Assembly (NCBI GenBank): GCA_031292385.1 | Contig: JARLHE010000056.1 | Location: 1-64,000, forward strand | Reading direction: 5' to 3' | Source: Oligoflexia bacterium | GTDB lineage: Bacteria; Bdellovibrionota; UBA1018 | Length of the DNA: 64,000 nucleotides | Shown: in pieces, positions 7,885 to 17,399 of the stretch | How the letters are laid out: the number at the start of each line of letters is the position of its first letter | Position numbering within the stretch: position 1 is the stretch's first letter | Notes under the pieces: generated by a model | Told to the model about the DNA's origin: nothing | The model's input: the letters and a program-made list of their open reading frames with translations, nothing else | The model's database searches: none | Made by a program: the position numbers and the translations under genes

Positions 7885-8730
7885 ATGAATGTAAAAACCG
7901 TCCGCTACGGAACTGATCAGGCAGCTCGTGAATTCACCGAGTCTCTTCGCGAAACGGGTTTTGCGGTCATCACCCACCACCCGATTTCGGCCGAGTTAAT
8001 CAAAGAGACTTTCGCCGAATGGGGACGGTTTTTCGCCTCCGACTCTAAATTCCAGTACACATTCGACCCCAGCAAGCAGGCTGGTTACTTTCCTTTTCGC
8101 AGCGAGAACGCCAAAGACAGCGGCAAGAAGGACCTGAAGGAATTTTATCACTACTATTCGGCTCGCTCCGAGCTGCCCGAAGGGGTTCGACGCTTCACTC
8201 CGGAGCTTTTCGGGAAGATGTCGGCTTTGGGAGCCGAACTTTTAAGCTGGATCGAGCAAAACACTCCCGCTGAAGTTCTTCGGAAATTTTCGATGCCTTT
8301 GAGCGAGATGATCCGGGGCAGTCAGGATACCTTGCTTCGCCCTATTCATTATCCGCCATTGACCGGAATCGAAGAAGAAGGGGCGGTCCGGGCGGCTGCC
8401 CACGAAGATATCAACTTGATCACGCTTCTTCCGGCGGCAACCGCTCCCGGCTTGCAAGTCAAGGATATGGCCGGCAACTGGCACGATGTCCCCTGCGATA
8501 TCGGAACGATCGTCATTAATTCCGGCGATATGCTGAGAGAAGCCAGTGGGGGATATTATCCTTCGACTACGCATCGCGTGGTGAATCCGCGCGGGCCGGA
8601 TGCGAAGCTTCCGCGCTATTCCATGCCGCTTTTTCTGCATGCCCGCCAAGAAGTCCGCTTAAGCGATCGTTATACGGCCGGCGCATATCTGCAGCAGCGT
8701 TTGCGCGAAATCGGCCTGCTCGCGAAGTAG
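7885..8730 (+). CDS. 2-oxoglutarate/Fe(II)-dependent oxygenase of the isopenicillin-N-synthase-like family
   Basis: 281 residues. An N-terminal DIOX_N-like part (GFAVITHHPIS) and the C-terminal jelly-roll core are present. The iron triad is readable as HEDINLITLL (H-x-D) and STTHRV (distal His), followed by RYSMPLF, whose Arg and Ser normally bind the carboxylate of 2-oxoglutarate. Related bacterial and plant enzymes hydroxylate or oxidatively cyclise small molecules; the substrate here cannot be read from sequence. It sits alone between the flavin reductase and the convergent aceA. Confidence 0.85.
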   Translation: MNVKTVRYGTDQAAREFTESLRETGFAVITHHPISAELIKETFAEWGRFFASDSKFQYTFDPSKQAGYFPFRSENAKDSGKKDLKEFYHYYSARSELPEGVRRFTPELFGKMSALGAELLSWIEQNTPAEVLRKFSMPLSEMIRGSQDTLLRPIHYPPLTGIEEEGAVRAAAHEDINLITLLPAATAPGLQVKDMAGNWHDVPCDIGTIVINSGDMLREASGGYYPSTTHRVVNPRGPDAKLPRYSMPLFLHARQEVRLSDRYTAGAYLQQRLREIGLLAK

Positions 8731-8782
8731 CCTGGCGCTACGTTTAGTTTGAGGGAAGGTCCGCCACGAAACGGTGAGGGGG

Positions 8783-8816
8783 TTCTTGCGTCCGAGCGTT
8801 CACTCGGGCGCAAGAA
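8783..8816. terminator. Strong hairpin between convergent genes (probable bidirectional terminator)
   Basis: TTCTTGCGTCCGAG (8783-8796) pairs with CTCGGGCGCAAGAA (8803-8816) in a 14-bp stem with one G-T pair and a six-base loop. A smaller CCCAT-GA-ATGGG hairpin follows at 8819-8830. It sits between the stops of the oxygenase gene (plus) and aceA (minus). Neither side shows a long T-run, so termination is inferred from position and stem strength. Confidence 0.6.
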
Positions 8817-8838
8817 GGCCCATGAATGGGTCGGCCTC

Positions 8839-10152
8839 TTAGTGGAATTGCGCGGCTTCGGTCGATCCTGCGAGCGCGCCCGTCGAGCCCGTTCCGCCGG
8901 TCACCGTCATCAGAATTTGGTCGAAGTAGCCGGTGCCCACTTCGCGTTGATGGCGAGTAGCGGTGTAACCGTCTTTTTCGGCGGCGAACTCTTGCCGCTG
9001 GAGTTCGACGTAGGCCTTCATGCCTTCGGCCTTGTATCCTTTGGCGAGGTGGAAGGTTTCGTAGTTGATCGAGTGCCAGCCGGCAAGAGTGACGAACTGG
9101 TATTTATAACCGAGTTTGCCGAGCTCTTGCTGGAAGGTCGCGATGGTCTTCGCATCGAGATGCTTTTCCCAGTTGAACGAAGGCGAGCAGTTGTACGCCA
9201 GGAGCTTGCCAGGGAACTTCTTGTGAATCGCGGCCGCGAACTCACGGGCCTCGTTGAGGTCCGGCGTCGAGGTTTCAAACCAGACGAGGTCCGCGTACGG
9301 GCAGTAGGCCAGGCCGCGGGCGATCGTGATTTCCATACCCGATTTAACTTCGTAGTAACCTTCCGGAGTGCGTTTGCCCGTCAGGAATGGGCGATCCGCC
9401 GGATCGATATCCGAGGTCATGTAAGTCGCGCTGTGAGCATCGGTACGCGCGATGATCACGGTCGGGATGTCGAGTACGTCTGATGCCAGGCGCGCCGCCG
9501 TGAGCGTGCGGATGAATTGCGAGGTCGGGAGCAGAACTTTTCCGCCCAAGTGACCGCATTTCTTTTCGGAAGCGAGCTGGTCTTCGAAGTGGACGCCGCC
9601 GGCGCCGGCTTCGACCATGGATTTCATGAGCTCAAACGCGTGAAGAGGGCCACCGAAGCCGGCCTCGGCATCGGCGATGATCGGCGCGTACCAGTAGGTG
9701 TCGGTTTTGCCTTCCGAGCGGGTGATCTGATCGGCGCGGGTGAGCGCGTTGTTCAATCGGCGCACGACCGCTGGCACGGAGTTGGATGGATACAGGCTTT
9801 GGTCCGGATAGGTGTTGCCCGAAAGATTAGCGTCCGCGGCGACCTGCCAGCCCGAGAGATAGATAGCTTTCAGTCCTGCCTTAACCATCTGTACGGCTTG
9901 CGCGCCCGTCAAAGCGCCCAAAGAAGCGACGTAGGGTTCGGTGTGAAGGAGATCCCACAAGCGCGTGGATGCATGGCGGCCGAGGGTGTGTTCAACCAAG
10001 AGGGAGGGGCGAAGTTTCACCACCTCTTCAGCGGTGTAATCGCGATTGATGCCTTTCCAGCGGGCGTCCTGAGCCCATGCGGTTTTCAGCTTTTGTACTT
10101 GGCTCGCAAAGCTTGCTTGGTGGTCGTCGGCGTGGGTCGAATGGTTCGTCAT
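8839..10152 (-). CDS. aceA: Isocitrate lyase
   Basis: 437 residues, the length of the E. coli-type enzyme. The catalytic loop KKCGHLGGK and the surrounding [10 protein letters not shown], the substrate-binding NCSPSFNW, and [12 protein letters not shown] near the N-terminus identify it. It splits isocitrate into glyoxylate and succinate, the first step of the glyoxylate shunt. The gene begins 19 bp after the malate synthase stop, so the two form an aceB-aceA operon. No aceK kinase/phosphatase is adjacent. Confidence 0.97.
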   Translation of the reverse strand: MTNHSTHADDHQASFASQVQKLKTAWAQDARWKGINRDYTAEEVVKLRPSLLVEHTLGRHASTRLWDLLHTEPYVASLGALTGAQAVQMVKAGLKAIYLSGWQVAADANLSGNTYPDQSLYPSNSVPAVVRRLNNALTRADQITRSEGKTDTYWYAPIIADAEAGFGGPLHAFELMKSMVEAGAGGVHFEDQLASEKKCGHLGGKVLLPTSQFIRTLTAARLASDVLDIPTVIIARTDAHSATYMTSDIDPADRPFLTGKRTPEGYYEVKSGMEITIARGLAYCPYADLVWFETSTPDLNEAREFAAAIHKKFPGKLLAYNCSPSFNWEKHLDAKTIATFQQELGKLGYKYQFVTLAGWHSINYETFHLAKGYKAEGMKAYVELQRQEFAAEKDGYTATRHQREVGTGYFDQILMTVTGGTGSTGALAGSTEAAQFH

Positions 10153-10171
10153 CGTGTAAATCCTTTCAAAG

Positions 10172-11719
10172 TCATTGAAGACATTGGTAAGCAGGTAAAG
10201 TTAGAAACTCCGTAAACTCCGAACTTAAGATCAAATTATCCAGTAATTCGATTGCCTTGCTGGTTGCCGCGGTACTGCTTTTGTTCCAGCCTAAATTTTC
10301 AACTTCTTCACTTAAATATTTTTTGTAACGTTCGCGCGTGAGCGGGGTTCCGTCCGAAAGACGGGCTCCGTGCTTCAGCCATTGCCAGATCTGCGCCCGC
10401 GAGATTTCCGCGGTCGCCGCGTCTTCCATCAGATTATGAATGGCGGCGGCTCCGGTTCCGGAGAGCCAGCGCTCCAGATATTGCAACGCTACATTGATAT
10501 TGATCCGTACGCCGGCTTCCGTGATTTGCCCGCTAGCCACGGTAGGGTCCAGGAGTTGCGAGGCTTTGACGCTGACTTCTTCGCGAAGTCGCTCCTTCTG
10601 GTTCGGTCGAGTTCCGAGTTTTTGATTAAAAATCTCGGTGGCGACCGAAACGAGATCGGGATGCGCGACCCAAGTTCCGTCAAAACCGTCGCGGGACTCC
10701 CGTTCTTTATCGGCACGGACTTTTTCCAGCGCGTTTCGGGTGACTTCCGGGTCGCGTCGATTCGGAATGAATGCCGCCATGCCGCCAATCGCGTGGGCGC
10801 CGCGCGCATGACAGGTTTTGACCAAAAGTTCGGTGTAGGCGCGCATGAAGGGCACCGTCATCGTGAGCTGGGCGCGATCCGGAAGGATCATATCCGCGCG
10901 GTTCCGGAACTTTTTGATGAAGCTGAACATATAATCCCAGCGGCCGGCATTGAGTCCCGCCGCGTGATCGCGCAGTTCGTAAAGAATCTCGTCCATTTCA
11001 AAGGCGGCCAGAATGGTTTCGATCAGAACGGTCGCTCGGATCGTGCCGCGCGGGATGCCGATGGAATCCTGGGCAAAATTGAACACGTCGTTCCAGAGAC
11101 GCGCCTCAAGATGGCTCTCCATTTTCGGAAGGTAAAAGTAGGGGCCGCTTTCGCGCTGCAAAAGCTCTTTCGCGTTATGGAAAAAGAAGAGACCGAAGTC
11201 GAAAAGACTGCCGCTGATCGGCTCGCCGTCGACAAGGTAGTGTTTTTCTTCCAAGTGCCATCCACGGGGGCGTACCTTGAGGGTCGCTAGTTTTTCGTTG
11301 AGACGATACGATTTTCCCTCGGGTCCTTGAAAGGTCAGGGTCCGACGTACGGCTTGCATAAGGCACGCTTGCCCGCCCAGGATGTTCTCCCAGGTTGGCG
11401 AGAGCGAATCCTCGAAATCCGCCATGAAAATTTTCGCGCCGCTGTTCAGCGCATTGATGACCATTTTGGGTTCGGCGGGGCCCGTGATTTCGACGCGCCG
11501 ATCCTGAAGATCGGGAGAGCAGCCGGCTACTTTCCAGCTCCCTTCGCGGATCGACAGGGTCGATGCCAAAAAGTCGGGCCTTTCACCCTGGTCGAGGCGC
11601 AGCTGACGAGCGGCGCGTGCGGCCAAGAGTTCTTTGCGACGAGAGTTAAATTTGCGGTGGAGAGAAGAGATGAAGCTCTCAGCTTCCGGGGACATGACCT
11701 GTGCCGAGGAAATAGTCAT
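10172..11719 (-). CDS. aceB: Malate synthase A
   Basis: 515 residues from the ATG at 11719. The frame runs open to 11842 but the extra 41 residues are hydrophobic, unlike the family, and would overlap the divergent peptide-binding-protein gene. Family landmarks are [38 protein letters not shown], the GRWDYMFS loop and the C-terminal WQWLKHGA. The enzyme condenses glyoxylate with acetyl-CoA to malate. No Shine-Dalgarno sequence precedes the start; TGTACT lies six bases upstream and could be a -10 element of a leaderless message. It is the first gene of the aceBA operon. Confidence 0.95.
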   Translation of the reverse strand: MTISSAQVMSPEAESFISSLHRKFNSRRKELLAARAARQLRLDQGERPDFLASTLSIREGSWKVAGCSPDLQDRRVEITGPAEPKMVINALNSGAKIFMADFEDSLSPTWENILGGQACLMQAVRRTLTFQGPEGKSYRLNEKLATLKVRPRGWHLEEKHYLVDGEPISGSLFDFGLFFFHNAKELLQRESGPYFYLPKMESHLEARLWNDVFNFAQDSIGIPRGTIRATVLIETILAAFEMDEILYELRDHAAGLNAGRWDYMFSFIKKFRNRADMILPDRAQLTMTVPFMRAYTELLVKTCHARGAHAIGGMAAFIPNRRDPEVTRNALEKVRADKERESRDGFDGTWVAHPDLVSVATEIFNQKLGTRPNQKERLREEVSVKASQLLDPTVASGQITEAGVRININVALQYLERWLSGTGAAAIHNLMEDAATAEISRAQIWQWLKHGARLSDGTPLTRERYKKYLSEEVENLGWNKSSTAATSKAIELLDNLILSSEFTEFLTLPAYQCLQ

Positions 11720-11789
11720 GTTTGGAGTACATGATCTATTTTGCGAAAAGAAGAAAGAGAATTCATAAAAAAATGTGGGCGTGAGTGAT

Positions 11790-13436
11790 ATGATCACAGA
11801 GGTGATTTCGAGGGGGATTAATATAATCGCGCGGGTTGTCATTCTGCTGCTCGCTGTCGTGCCTGCTTTTGCACCTGCTTTTGCACCTGCTTTTGCAAAT
11901 GATCACGCGGTCGCGCGCCTGGCGCTTCAAAATGAGCCGACTCAGTTGAACTCGACTCGCGCTTCGGACTCGCAGAGCTTTTTCATTCTTGCGCACCTTT
12001 TCGAAGGCTTGACCCGGAATGGCCCGAAGACCGGGGAAATCATTCCTGGAATCGCCGAGAAATGGGAAATCAATGATGCAGGGGCCACCTTCCACCTTCG
12101 CAAAAACGCGTTATGGTCGGATGGAAAACCAGTCACCGCGGCGGATTTCGTTTTCGCATGGCGGCTTGTGGTCGATCCGCGAAACGCGTCGGAATACGCG
12201 TTCATCATGTATCCGATCAAAAATGCCCGCCTGATTCATGACGGCAAGCTTTCTGCCCAGGAGCTCGGCGTGTCGGCCCCGGACAGCCGTACGTTGAAGG
12301 TCGTGTTTGAAAAGCCCTGCGCGTATTTTCTCTATCTGACGGCGTTCGGATCTTATTATCCGGTCCGGGAGGATTTTTATCGCGCCAACCCGAGCGTCTA
12401 CGGAACCGATGTCGCCCATCTGCTCAGCGACGGGCCGTTTGTTCTTTCGACCTGGGAGCACGGCCGCTCCCTTCTGATGGATAAGAACCCGAAATATTGG
12501 AACGTATCCAACATCAAGCTCGATGCGATCGATATCCCCTATATCACTCCGGATAATTCCGCCCTTTTCCAGCTTTTCCAGGAAGGCAAAACGGATCTCG
12601 TGGAACGCCTGGGGAAATCCGTTTTTTCCCAGGCTCTCAAGGCTAAAGGCTCGGTTCAGACTTTTGTCGATGGTTCGGTTTGGTTTCTGGAATTCAATTT
12701 TCGAAAAGGCCGGCCCACCAGCAATTTGAATTTGCGGCTCGCGATTCGAGCGGCCGTCAGCTTGGTTCAGAAAACCTTCATTTCGAAGGTCGTCGATGTT
12801 CCGGAAACGATCATGGCTCAAACGTTGATTCCGGACTGGATGCCCGGGGTGAAGCACCATTTTAGGGAGGATTATCCCTACGCGGTGCCTCAGTACACCT
12901 TGGTGGACGCGAAGCGGTTCGTCGCGGCCGCGCAAAAAGAGCTTGGGGGGAAAATTCCGCCCCTGGTCTTGCTGACAAGCAACACGACCTACTCCTCACG
13001 CGAGGCCGATTATTTCAAGAGCCTGCTCGCCAATGACCTTGGAATCGATCTTCGGATCGAGCAGCAGAGCCAGAAAAGCATGAGAGCGCGGATGGAGCTC
13101 GGCGAATTCGATATTCTTTCGACCGGCTGGGCGCCCGATTATGACGACCCCATGACGTTTGTCGATTTGATGGCGAGCTGGAACGAGAACAATCGCGGGC
13201 ATTTCTCGGACGTCAATTTGGATTGGCTCATTTTGGAAGCGCAGGGCACGGTCGATCAGGCCAAGCGCATGAAGGCCATGGCCGATGCGGAGCGACTCAT
13301 TTTGGACCAGGTTGCGGTCATTCCGATCTACCAAAGAGTGGTCGCTTACGTGGTGAATGACAAAAAGCTCAAAGGCGTCGTGCGCCGCTCCGTGGGATCG
13401 GATCCGGACTTAATTTGGGCAACCGTGAGTCCGTGA
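11790..13436 (+). CDS. Extracytoplasmic oligopeptide-binding protein (SBP family 5, OppA-like)
   Basis: About 548 residues from the ATG at 11790 (a GTG at 11775 is also in frame). A signal peptide ends in three perfect PAFA repeats before the mature start near ANDHAVA. Family signs are [33 protein letters not shown] and [18 protein letters not shown]. OppA/DppA-type proteins deliver peptides or similar solutes to an ABC permease. No permease or ATPase gene is adjacent, so this is an orphan receptor. Its 3' end overlaps the convergent HD-hydrolase gene by 68 bp. Confidence 0.88.
   Translation: MITEVISRGINIIARVVILLLAVVPAFAPAFAPAFANDHAVARLALQNEPTQLNSTRASDSQSFFILAHLFEGLTRNGPKTGEIIPGIAEKWEINDAGATFHLRKNALWSDGKPVTAADFVFAWRLVVDPRNASEYAFIMYPIKNARLIHDGKLSAQELGVSAPDSRTLKVVFEKPCAYFLYLTAFGSYYPVREDFYRANPSVYGTDVAHLLSDGPFVLSTWEHGRSLLMDKNPKYWNVSNIKLDAIDIPYITPDNSALFQLFQEGKTDLVERLGKSVFSQALKAKGSVQTFVDGSVWFLEFNFRKGRPTSNLNLRLAIRAAVSLVQKTFISKVVDVPETIMAQTLIPDWMPGVKHHFREDYPYAVPQYTLVDAKRFVAAAQKELGGKIPPLVLLTSNTTYSSREADYFKSLLANDLGIDLRIEQQSQKSMRARMELGEFDILSTGWAPDYDDPMTFVDLMASWNENNRGHFSDVNLDWLILEAQGTVDQAKRMKAMADAERLILDQVAVIPIYQRVVAYVVNDKKLKGVVRRSVGSDPDLIWATVSP
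11867..11900 (+). repeat. Triple 12-bp direct repeat in the signal-peptide region
   Basis: The 12-base unit CCTGCTTTTGCA occurs three times in a row (the last copy followed by AAT) and gives [12 protein letters not shown] just before the predicted cleavage site of the peptide-binding protein. Each PAFA ends in an AxA-like cleavage signal, so copy number would shift the cleavage site by four residues without changing the frame. Confidence 0.8.
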
Positions 13437-14124
13437 CGGGTTGCGCGAGCTCCTCGCCCAGGGAAATCAGAAAATCCCGCATAATCCCGGCCCGTCTTAT
13501 CGCCTCCCGGCGTCCCGGCTCGGTCGTCATCGTGGCGGGCAATTTCAAAAGCTTCGTGAAAAAGTGATCGACGCTGAAGGCGCGATCATCCAGTTCCCGA
13601 GACGTGGCCCAGGGATCCTCGCTTTGAAAGTACTCGGCGCCCATTCTCGCGCCGGTCGAAATGCATCGCATGATCCCGATGCTTCCCAGCGCCTCGAGGC
13701 GGTCGGCGTCTTGAAGCGCTTTGGCCAGTGGGCTTTTCGCGGTTTCGCCGCGACTGAAGCTGTGGCAGCGGATCGCTTCCGAAATTCGCGCGATCGCATC
13801 CGTTTCGAGTCCGAGCGGAGCCAGGATCTTTTCGGCTTCTTCCGCGCAGAGGCGACTGGCCTCGTTTCGTAGCGGGCTGTTTTTCGGAACCGGCACGACG
13901 TCATGAAGAAGCGCGGCGATGACCGCTTCGCGGGGATCGACCCTTTCTGGCAATTCGGAGCCGATATTCAGAGCCCAAAACGCTACTCGCAAAAAATGCG
14001 CTAAATCGTGTCCGGGATCGGGCGATTTCTCGCGCGCGAACCGGGCCGCGACGAGCTCGTGAACTTGTCGCAACAGGAAGTCGTTCTCGATGAGCTGATG
14101 CAGGTCGGAGATTGTTCTCATCAT
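13369..14124 (-). CDS. HD-domain phosphohydrolase (YedJ-like)
   Basis: 251 residues. The metal-binding HD pattern is visible as GHDLAHFLRV (first His and HxxxH-like part), AALLHDVVP (central HD) and ALQDADRLEALG (late Asp), in the order of small HD hydrolases such as YedJ. These cleave phosphate esters of nucleotides; the substrate is unknown. The start overlaps the end of coaBC by 4 bp, so it is cotranscribed with it. The 3' end overlaps the convergent peptide-binding-protein gene by 68 bp; the last 20 or so residues are Pro/Ser/Arg-rich and may be non-essential. Confidence 0.87.
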   Translation of the reverse strand: MMRTISDLHQLIENDFLLRQVHELVAARFAREKSPDPGHDLAHFLRVAFWALNIGSELPERVDPREAVIAALLHDVVPVPKNSPLRNEASRLCAEEAEKILAPLGLETDAIARISEAIRCHSFSRGETAKSPLAKALQDADRLEALGSIGIMRCISTGARMGAEYFQSEDPWATSRELDDRAFSVDHFFTKLLKLPATMTTEPGRREAIRRAGIMRDFLISLGEELAQPVTDSRLPKLSPDPIPRSGARRL

Positions 14125-15371
14125 TCCCCGAAAAGCACCTGCAACAGCGGCAAGGCCAAATCGCTCTTCGGCGCGGGACCCAGATGAATCGGTTCCTCGG
14201 CCGATGATCCCGCCTTGATGACCCAGAGCTCATTTTGATCGGACTCGGGGCCGAGGCCCGCGCGCACCGGGTTCGCGACGATCGCATCCACTTCCTTTTG
14301 CGCAAGCTTCTTTCGCGCGCGCGCGACGATCTCGGAATCCGTCCCGGCTTCGGCCGCGAAGGCGATGACGCGTTGGTTTGCCCGCGCACGTTTCTTTCCG
14401 GCTTGGCCCACGAAGTCGGGCACCGGGCGGTATTGGACCTGGAGCGCTCCACCCGGCAGCGCGCTGCGGTCGATTTTCCCCGCGACGGGGATGGCTTCAA
14501 AATCCAAAACGGCGGCGGCCGATAAAAAGGCATCCGCTTCGGGCAACAGCCTCGCCAAGGCCGCGGCATAATCGGTCGGGTTTTCGTAACAGACGCATTC
14601 GAATTTCGAGAATTCGCGCGCCATCGAAGGATCGACCGGGCCCAGCAATACTTTGACCCGGGCACCGAGCATTTTCGCCGCGCGCGCAAGCTCGAGTCCC
14701 ATTTTTCCCGACGAACGGTTCTGGATAAATCGCACGGAGTCGAGAGCCGAGCGCATCGGGCCGGCCGAGATGAGCAGCATTTTTCCGGCAATCGGGCCGG
14801 CGCTCCCGGCGGCGAGCCCCAAAGCAAGCTCGGCGCGATTCGCGATTTCCTGAACCTCGGAGATATGTCCTTGGCCGATTTCTCCGCACGCGACTTGCCC
14901 GTGAATGGGGCCCACGAAAAGCGCGCCCCGGCGCAGCAGCGTTCTGACATTGTCCTGAACCGATGCGTGTTCCCACATCGCGGGGTTCATCGCCGGTGCG
15001 ATCAAAACCGGGCTTCGGGTCGCGACCAGTTGCAAGAGCAGGAAGTCGTTCGCGAGACCGGTGGCGTAGCGCGCGATGAAATCGGCGGTAGCGCCGTAAA
15101 TCACGAAAAGATCCGCCCAGCGCGCCACCGCGATATGGTCGGTGCCCAAGTGGCTGGAGTGAAAAGGATCGGAAGACAGCACGGGGGAGCCGCTGAACGT
15201 TTCAAGGGCCCGTTCGGAAACGAATTCGCGCCCGCCCTCGGTGAGGACCACGCGAACCTCGTGGCCGCGCGCGACCAGTTCTTTCACGAAGTCCGGGCTG
15301 CGATAAGCAGCGATGCTTCCCGTGATTCCGACGAGGATCTTTTTACCAATTTGATTATCAACAGGGGCCAT
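14121..15371 (-). CDS. coaBC: Phosphopantothenoylcysteine decarboxylase / phosphopantothenate-cysteine ligase
   Basis: About 416 residues from the ATG at 15371 (a GTG at 15380 is also in frame). The CoaC flavoprotein half shows GSIAAYR, HIAVARWADL with its catalytic His, APAMNPAMW with the key Asn and ACGEIGQG with the key Cys. The CoaB half shows NRSSGKMG and VIAFAAEAGTD. Two usually rigid motifs deviate: the PATA segment reads YGATAD, and GPTREPIDPVR reads GPMRSALDSVR. Catalytic residues remain, so function in coenzyme A synthesis is still likely. TATTGT lies nine bases before the ATG, with no Shine-Dalgarno sequence. Confidence 0.9.
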   Translation of the reverse strand: MAPVDNQIGKKILVGITGSIAAYRSPDFVKELVARGHEVRVVLTEGGREFVSERALETFSGSPVLSSDPFHSSHLGTDHIAVARWADLFVIYGATADFIARYATGLANDFLLLQLVATRSPVLIAPAMNPAMWEHASVQDNVRTLLRRGALFVGPIHGQVACGEIGQGHISEVQEIANRAELALGLAAGSAGPIAGKMLLISAGPMRSALDSVRFIQNRSSGKMGLELARAAKMLGARVKVLLGPVDPSMAREFSKFECVCYENPTDYAAALARLLPEADAFLSAAAVLDFEAIPVAGKIDRSALPGGALQVQYRPVPDFVGQAGKKRARANQRVIAFAAEAGTDSEIVARARKKLAQKEVDAIVANPVRAGLGPESDQNELWVIKAGSSAEEPIHLGPAPKSDLALPLLQVLFGE

Positions 15372-15406
15372 ATGGGCCACACAATAGCACGATTCGGGCG
15401 TTCTGT

Positions 15407-16228
15407 TTATAACGCGGCGTCACCCGAGCTGGCCGGAAGATCGGCAAGCCGCACGTCATCGCTCGCGCCGGAATTGTTTCCGGGCGTTTTTGGCTTCGCC
15501 GGCAGATCGGTGTTTTTCGCCTCGAATTCAAAATGGCCTTTATTCATGTACAAGAGCACCGCGCCTTGAAAGTTGCCGTTAATGCTTGTCGAATCGGTGG
15601 TGAAGTGGCCGATGAGCGCGATCGATCGAACGCAGAAATCATTCACCTGGGGCAAGATGGCCTGGGTTTTAGGATCTTTTTGAATGCTTCTGCCCGCGAG
15701 CACGTAGGCCATATAGGCGAGCTCCGAGGGCTTGATGATCAGTTTGCCGTGAACCGTGCCGTGAAGGCCCGGATCGCTTCCCGTGTTCGAGTCGATTTGC
15801 ACGAAAAGCTGCGATTCGTTGGATTGGCGGAAGCCGACCTGCGGCGATTGGCTTGTGACCGGGGTTGCCTTCAATACGACCTCACCGACGTCTTGTCCTA
15901 CCTGGATGCCGGCACTGCTGAGATCACTCGAGTGACCGGCAGCGGTCTGAATGTCTCCGCCAACGACCGTGATGCCGTCCTCATAGGCATCGGAAATGGT
16001 GAAATCGATGGGTTGATTGATGGGAAGGCAAGGGCCGCTGATGGAACTCTGGTTTCCCGTGCTGGGTGGGTTGCTCGGGATCGCCGCCGGATTGTTTGGC
16101 GCTACCACAAGGTTATTAGGTCCATTATTGGGGTTGGGTGGAAACGACGTGTAGAGCGGAGGGCTCGCGAGGGCCCCGGTTTCAAGGGTGAGCGCGATGA
16201 TCGAAACGCCGATGAATTTCTTCCGCAT
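15407..16228 (-). CDS. Secreted protein of unknown function
   Basis: 273 residues with a signal peptide (MRKKFIGVSIIALTLETGALA) and a good TTGGAGAG ribosome site. An Asn/Pro-rich segment (about 27-62) is followed by a single globular-looking domain with two Cys (in GPCLPIN and DFCVRSI), which could pair, and a loose acidic tail. No known family is recognisable. The gene lies between dus and coaBC, all on the minus strand, but the gap to dus is over 100 bp and it appears to have its own promoter. Confidence 0.6.
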   Translation of the reverse strand: MRKKFIGVSIIALTLETGALASPPLYTSFPPNPNNGPNNLVVAPNNPAAIPSNPPSTGNQSSISGPCLPINQPIDFTISDAYEDGITVVGGDIQTAAGHSSDLSSAGIQVGQDVGEVVLKATPVTSQSPQVGFRQSNESQLFVQIDSNTGSDPGLHGTVHGKLIIKPSELAYMAYVLAGRSIQKDPKTQAILPQVNDFCVRSIALIGHFTTDSTSINGNFQGAVLLYMNKGHFEFEAKNTDLPAKPKTPGNNSGASDDVRLADLPASSGDAAL

Positions 16229-16354
16229 AAACTTTTCTCTCCAAGGAGCAGAAAAGCAACGTACGTGCCAGGGTCGGTGTGTCGCCAGAGCCCGGCTAAT
16301 CCGCGCTTGGGCCGTCGGTGTGTTTAAAAGTTAGACAGTTGAGTCCGGCCTTGC

Positions 16355-17368
16355 TCAGTGCCTGCTCAGTACCTGGTAAACTTCGTCCAGGGTCTTGGTT
16401 GTTTTGACCGCATCAAACCACGGCAAATTTCTTTGTTTGTGCGACATCCGCACCCATTGTTTGATTCGTGCCACCGTGTAGCCTTCACCATGGGCGCCGT
16501 CAGAAGCCGCGAGGCTGAGGTCGACAAAACGCCGAATGAGCGGCTGCCAAACCGACGCTTCGATCGGCAAAGGCGCCAAGGTTTCGGGCCCGGAAGAAAG
16601 TCCGAGTTCGCGCGCGGCCAGCAGCGGAAGCATCGGGTCGGCCAGCGCCGGTCTTCCCAGCATGAAATGCTGGCAGCCCGTGGCTTCCCGGCAGCGCTTC
16701 AGGTCTTCGAGGGTCCAGATGTCGCCGTTGGCGATGACGGGAATTTCCGGTCCCAAGGCGCGGCGAACCTCCCCGATCGGCTTCCAGTGCGCGGGCGGCT
16801 GGTAAGCTTGCATGCGGGTGCGCCCGTGAATCGTGATCCAATTTGCGCCTCCGCGCGCGGCGCGCTCGGCGTTTTCATGGATCGCGTCCATAGTGTCCCA
16901 ACCCAGGCGCAGCTTCGCGGAAACCGGGATTGAGCGCGGCACCGCCTCGCGCACGGCGCGCACGATCGCTTCGATTCGATGGGGGAATTTCAAGAGCGTG
17001 GCGCCGCCGTCGTGCCGGTTGACCGTCGGGGCGGGGCAACCAAAGTTGAGGTCAATGGCGCGCGCGCCGCAACGAATCGCCTCCAGCGCTCCCTCGGCGA
17101 GCGCGTCGGCGTTGCCGCCGAGAAGTTGAATTTGGACCGGGATTCCCGCGGGGGTTGCGCAGCCGGGCGTACGAAGCTCGGGGATGTGCTTGCGAAAGAC
17201 TTTGCCAGGCAGCGCCTGGTCGTTGATTCTCAAAAACTCGGCTACGCAATAGTTGAAGCCGCCTCGCTCCGTCAGGAATGCGCGCATGGGCGCATCGGTC
17301 ACCCCCTCCATCGGGGCGAGAACTAACGCCGGATGGCCGGTTTTGGGTGATGGAAAATCGGACGTCAT
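16355..17368 (-). CDS. dus: tRNA-dihydrouridine synthase (Dus family)
   Basis: 337 residues from the ATG at 17368; the upstream open part does not resemble the family. FMN-barrel landmarks are LAPMEGVTDAPMRAF, the catalytic Cys region DLNFGCPAPTVNRHDGGA, SAKLRLGW, ITIHGRTR, VIANGDIW and MLGRPALADP. The enzyme reduces uridine to dihydrouridine in tRNA D-loops. The pattern resembles DusC/DusA more than DusB, but the subgroup is not certain. It is divergent from the FAD dehydrogenase; TATAGT lies nine bases before the ATG without a Shine-Dalgarno sequence. Confidence 0.93.
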   Translation of the reverse strand: MTSDFPSPKTGHPALVLAPMEGVTDAPMRAFLTERGGFNYCVAEFLRINDQALPGKVFRKHIPELRTPGCATPAGIPVQIQLLGGNADALAEGALEAIRCGARAIDLNFGCPAPTVNRHDGGATLLKFPHRIEAIVRAVREAVPRSIPVSAKLRLGWDTMDAIHENAERAARGGANWITIHGRTRMQAYQPPAHWKPIGEVRRALGPEIPVIANGDIWTLEDLKRCREATGCQHFMLGRPALADPMLPLLAARELGLSSGPETLAPLPIEASVWQPLIRRFVDLSLAASDGAHGEGYTVARIKQWVRMSHKQRNLPWFDAVKTTKTLDEVYQVLSRH

Positions 17369-17399
17369 TCGGGGCGGACTATATGTTACACTTACCCCT
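17369..17399. promoter_or_regulatory. 31-bp divergent promoter region, both messages possibly leaderless
   Basis: On the minus strand TATAGT (17383-17378) is followed by nine bases and the dus ATG. On the plus strand TGT-TACACT (17384-17392, an extended -10 shape) is followed by seven bases and the ATG at 17400. Neither start has a Shine-Dalgarno sequence. With usual spacing, transcription would begin within about two bases of each ATG. No clear -35 element is visible. Confidence 0.45.
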
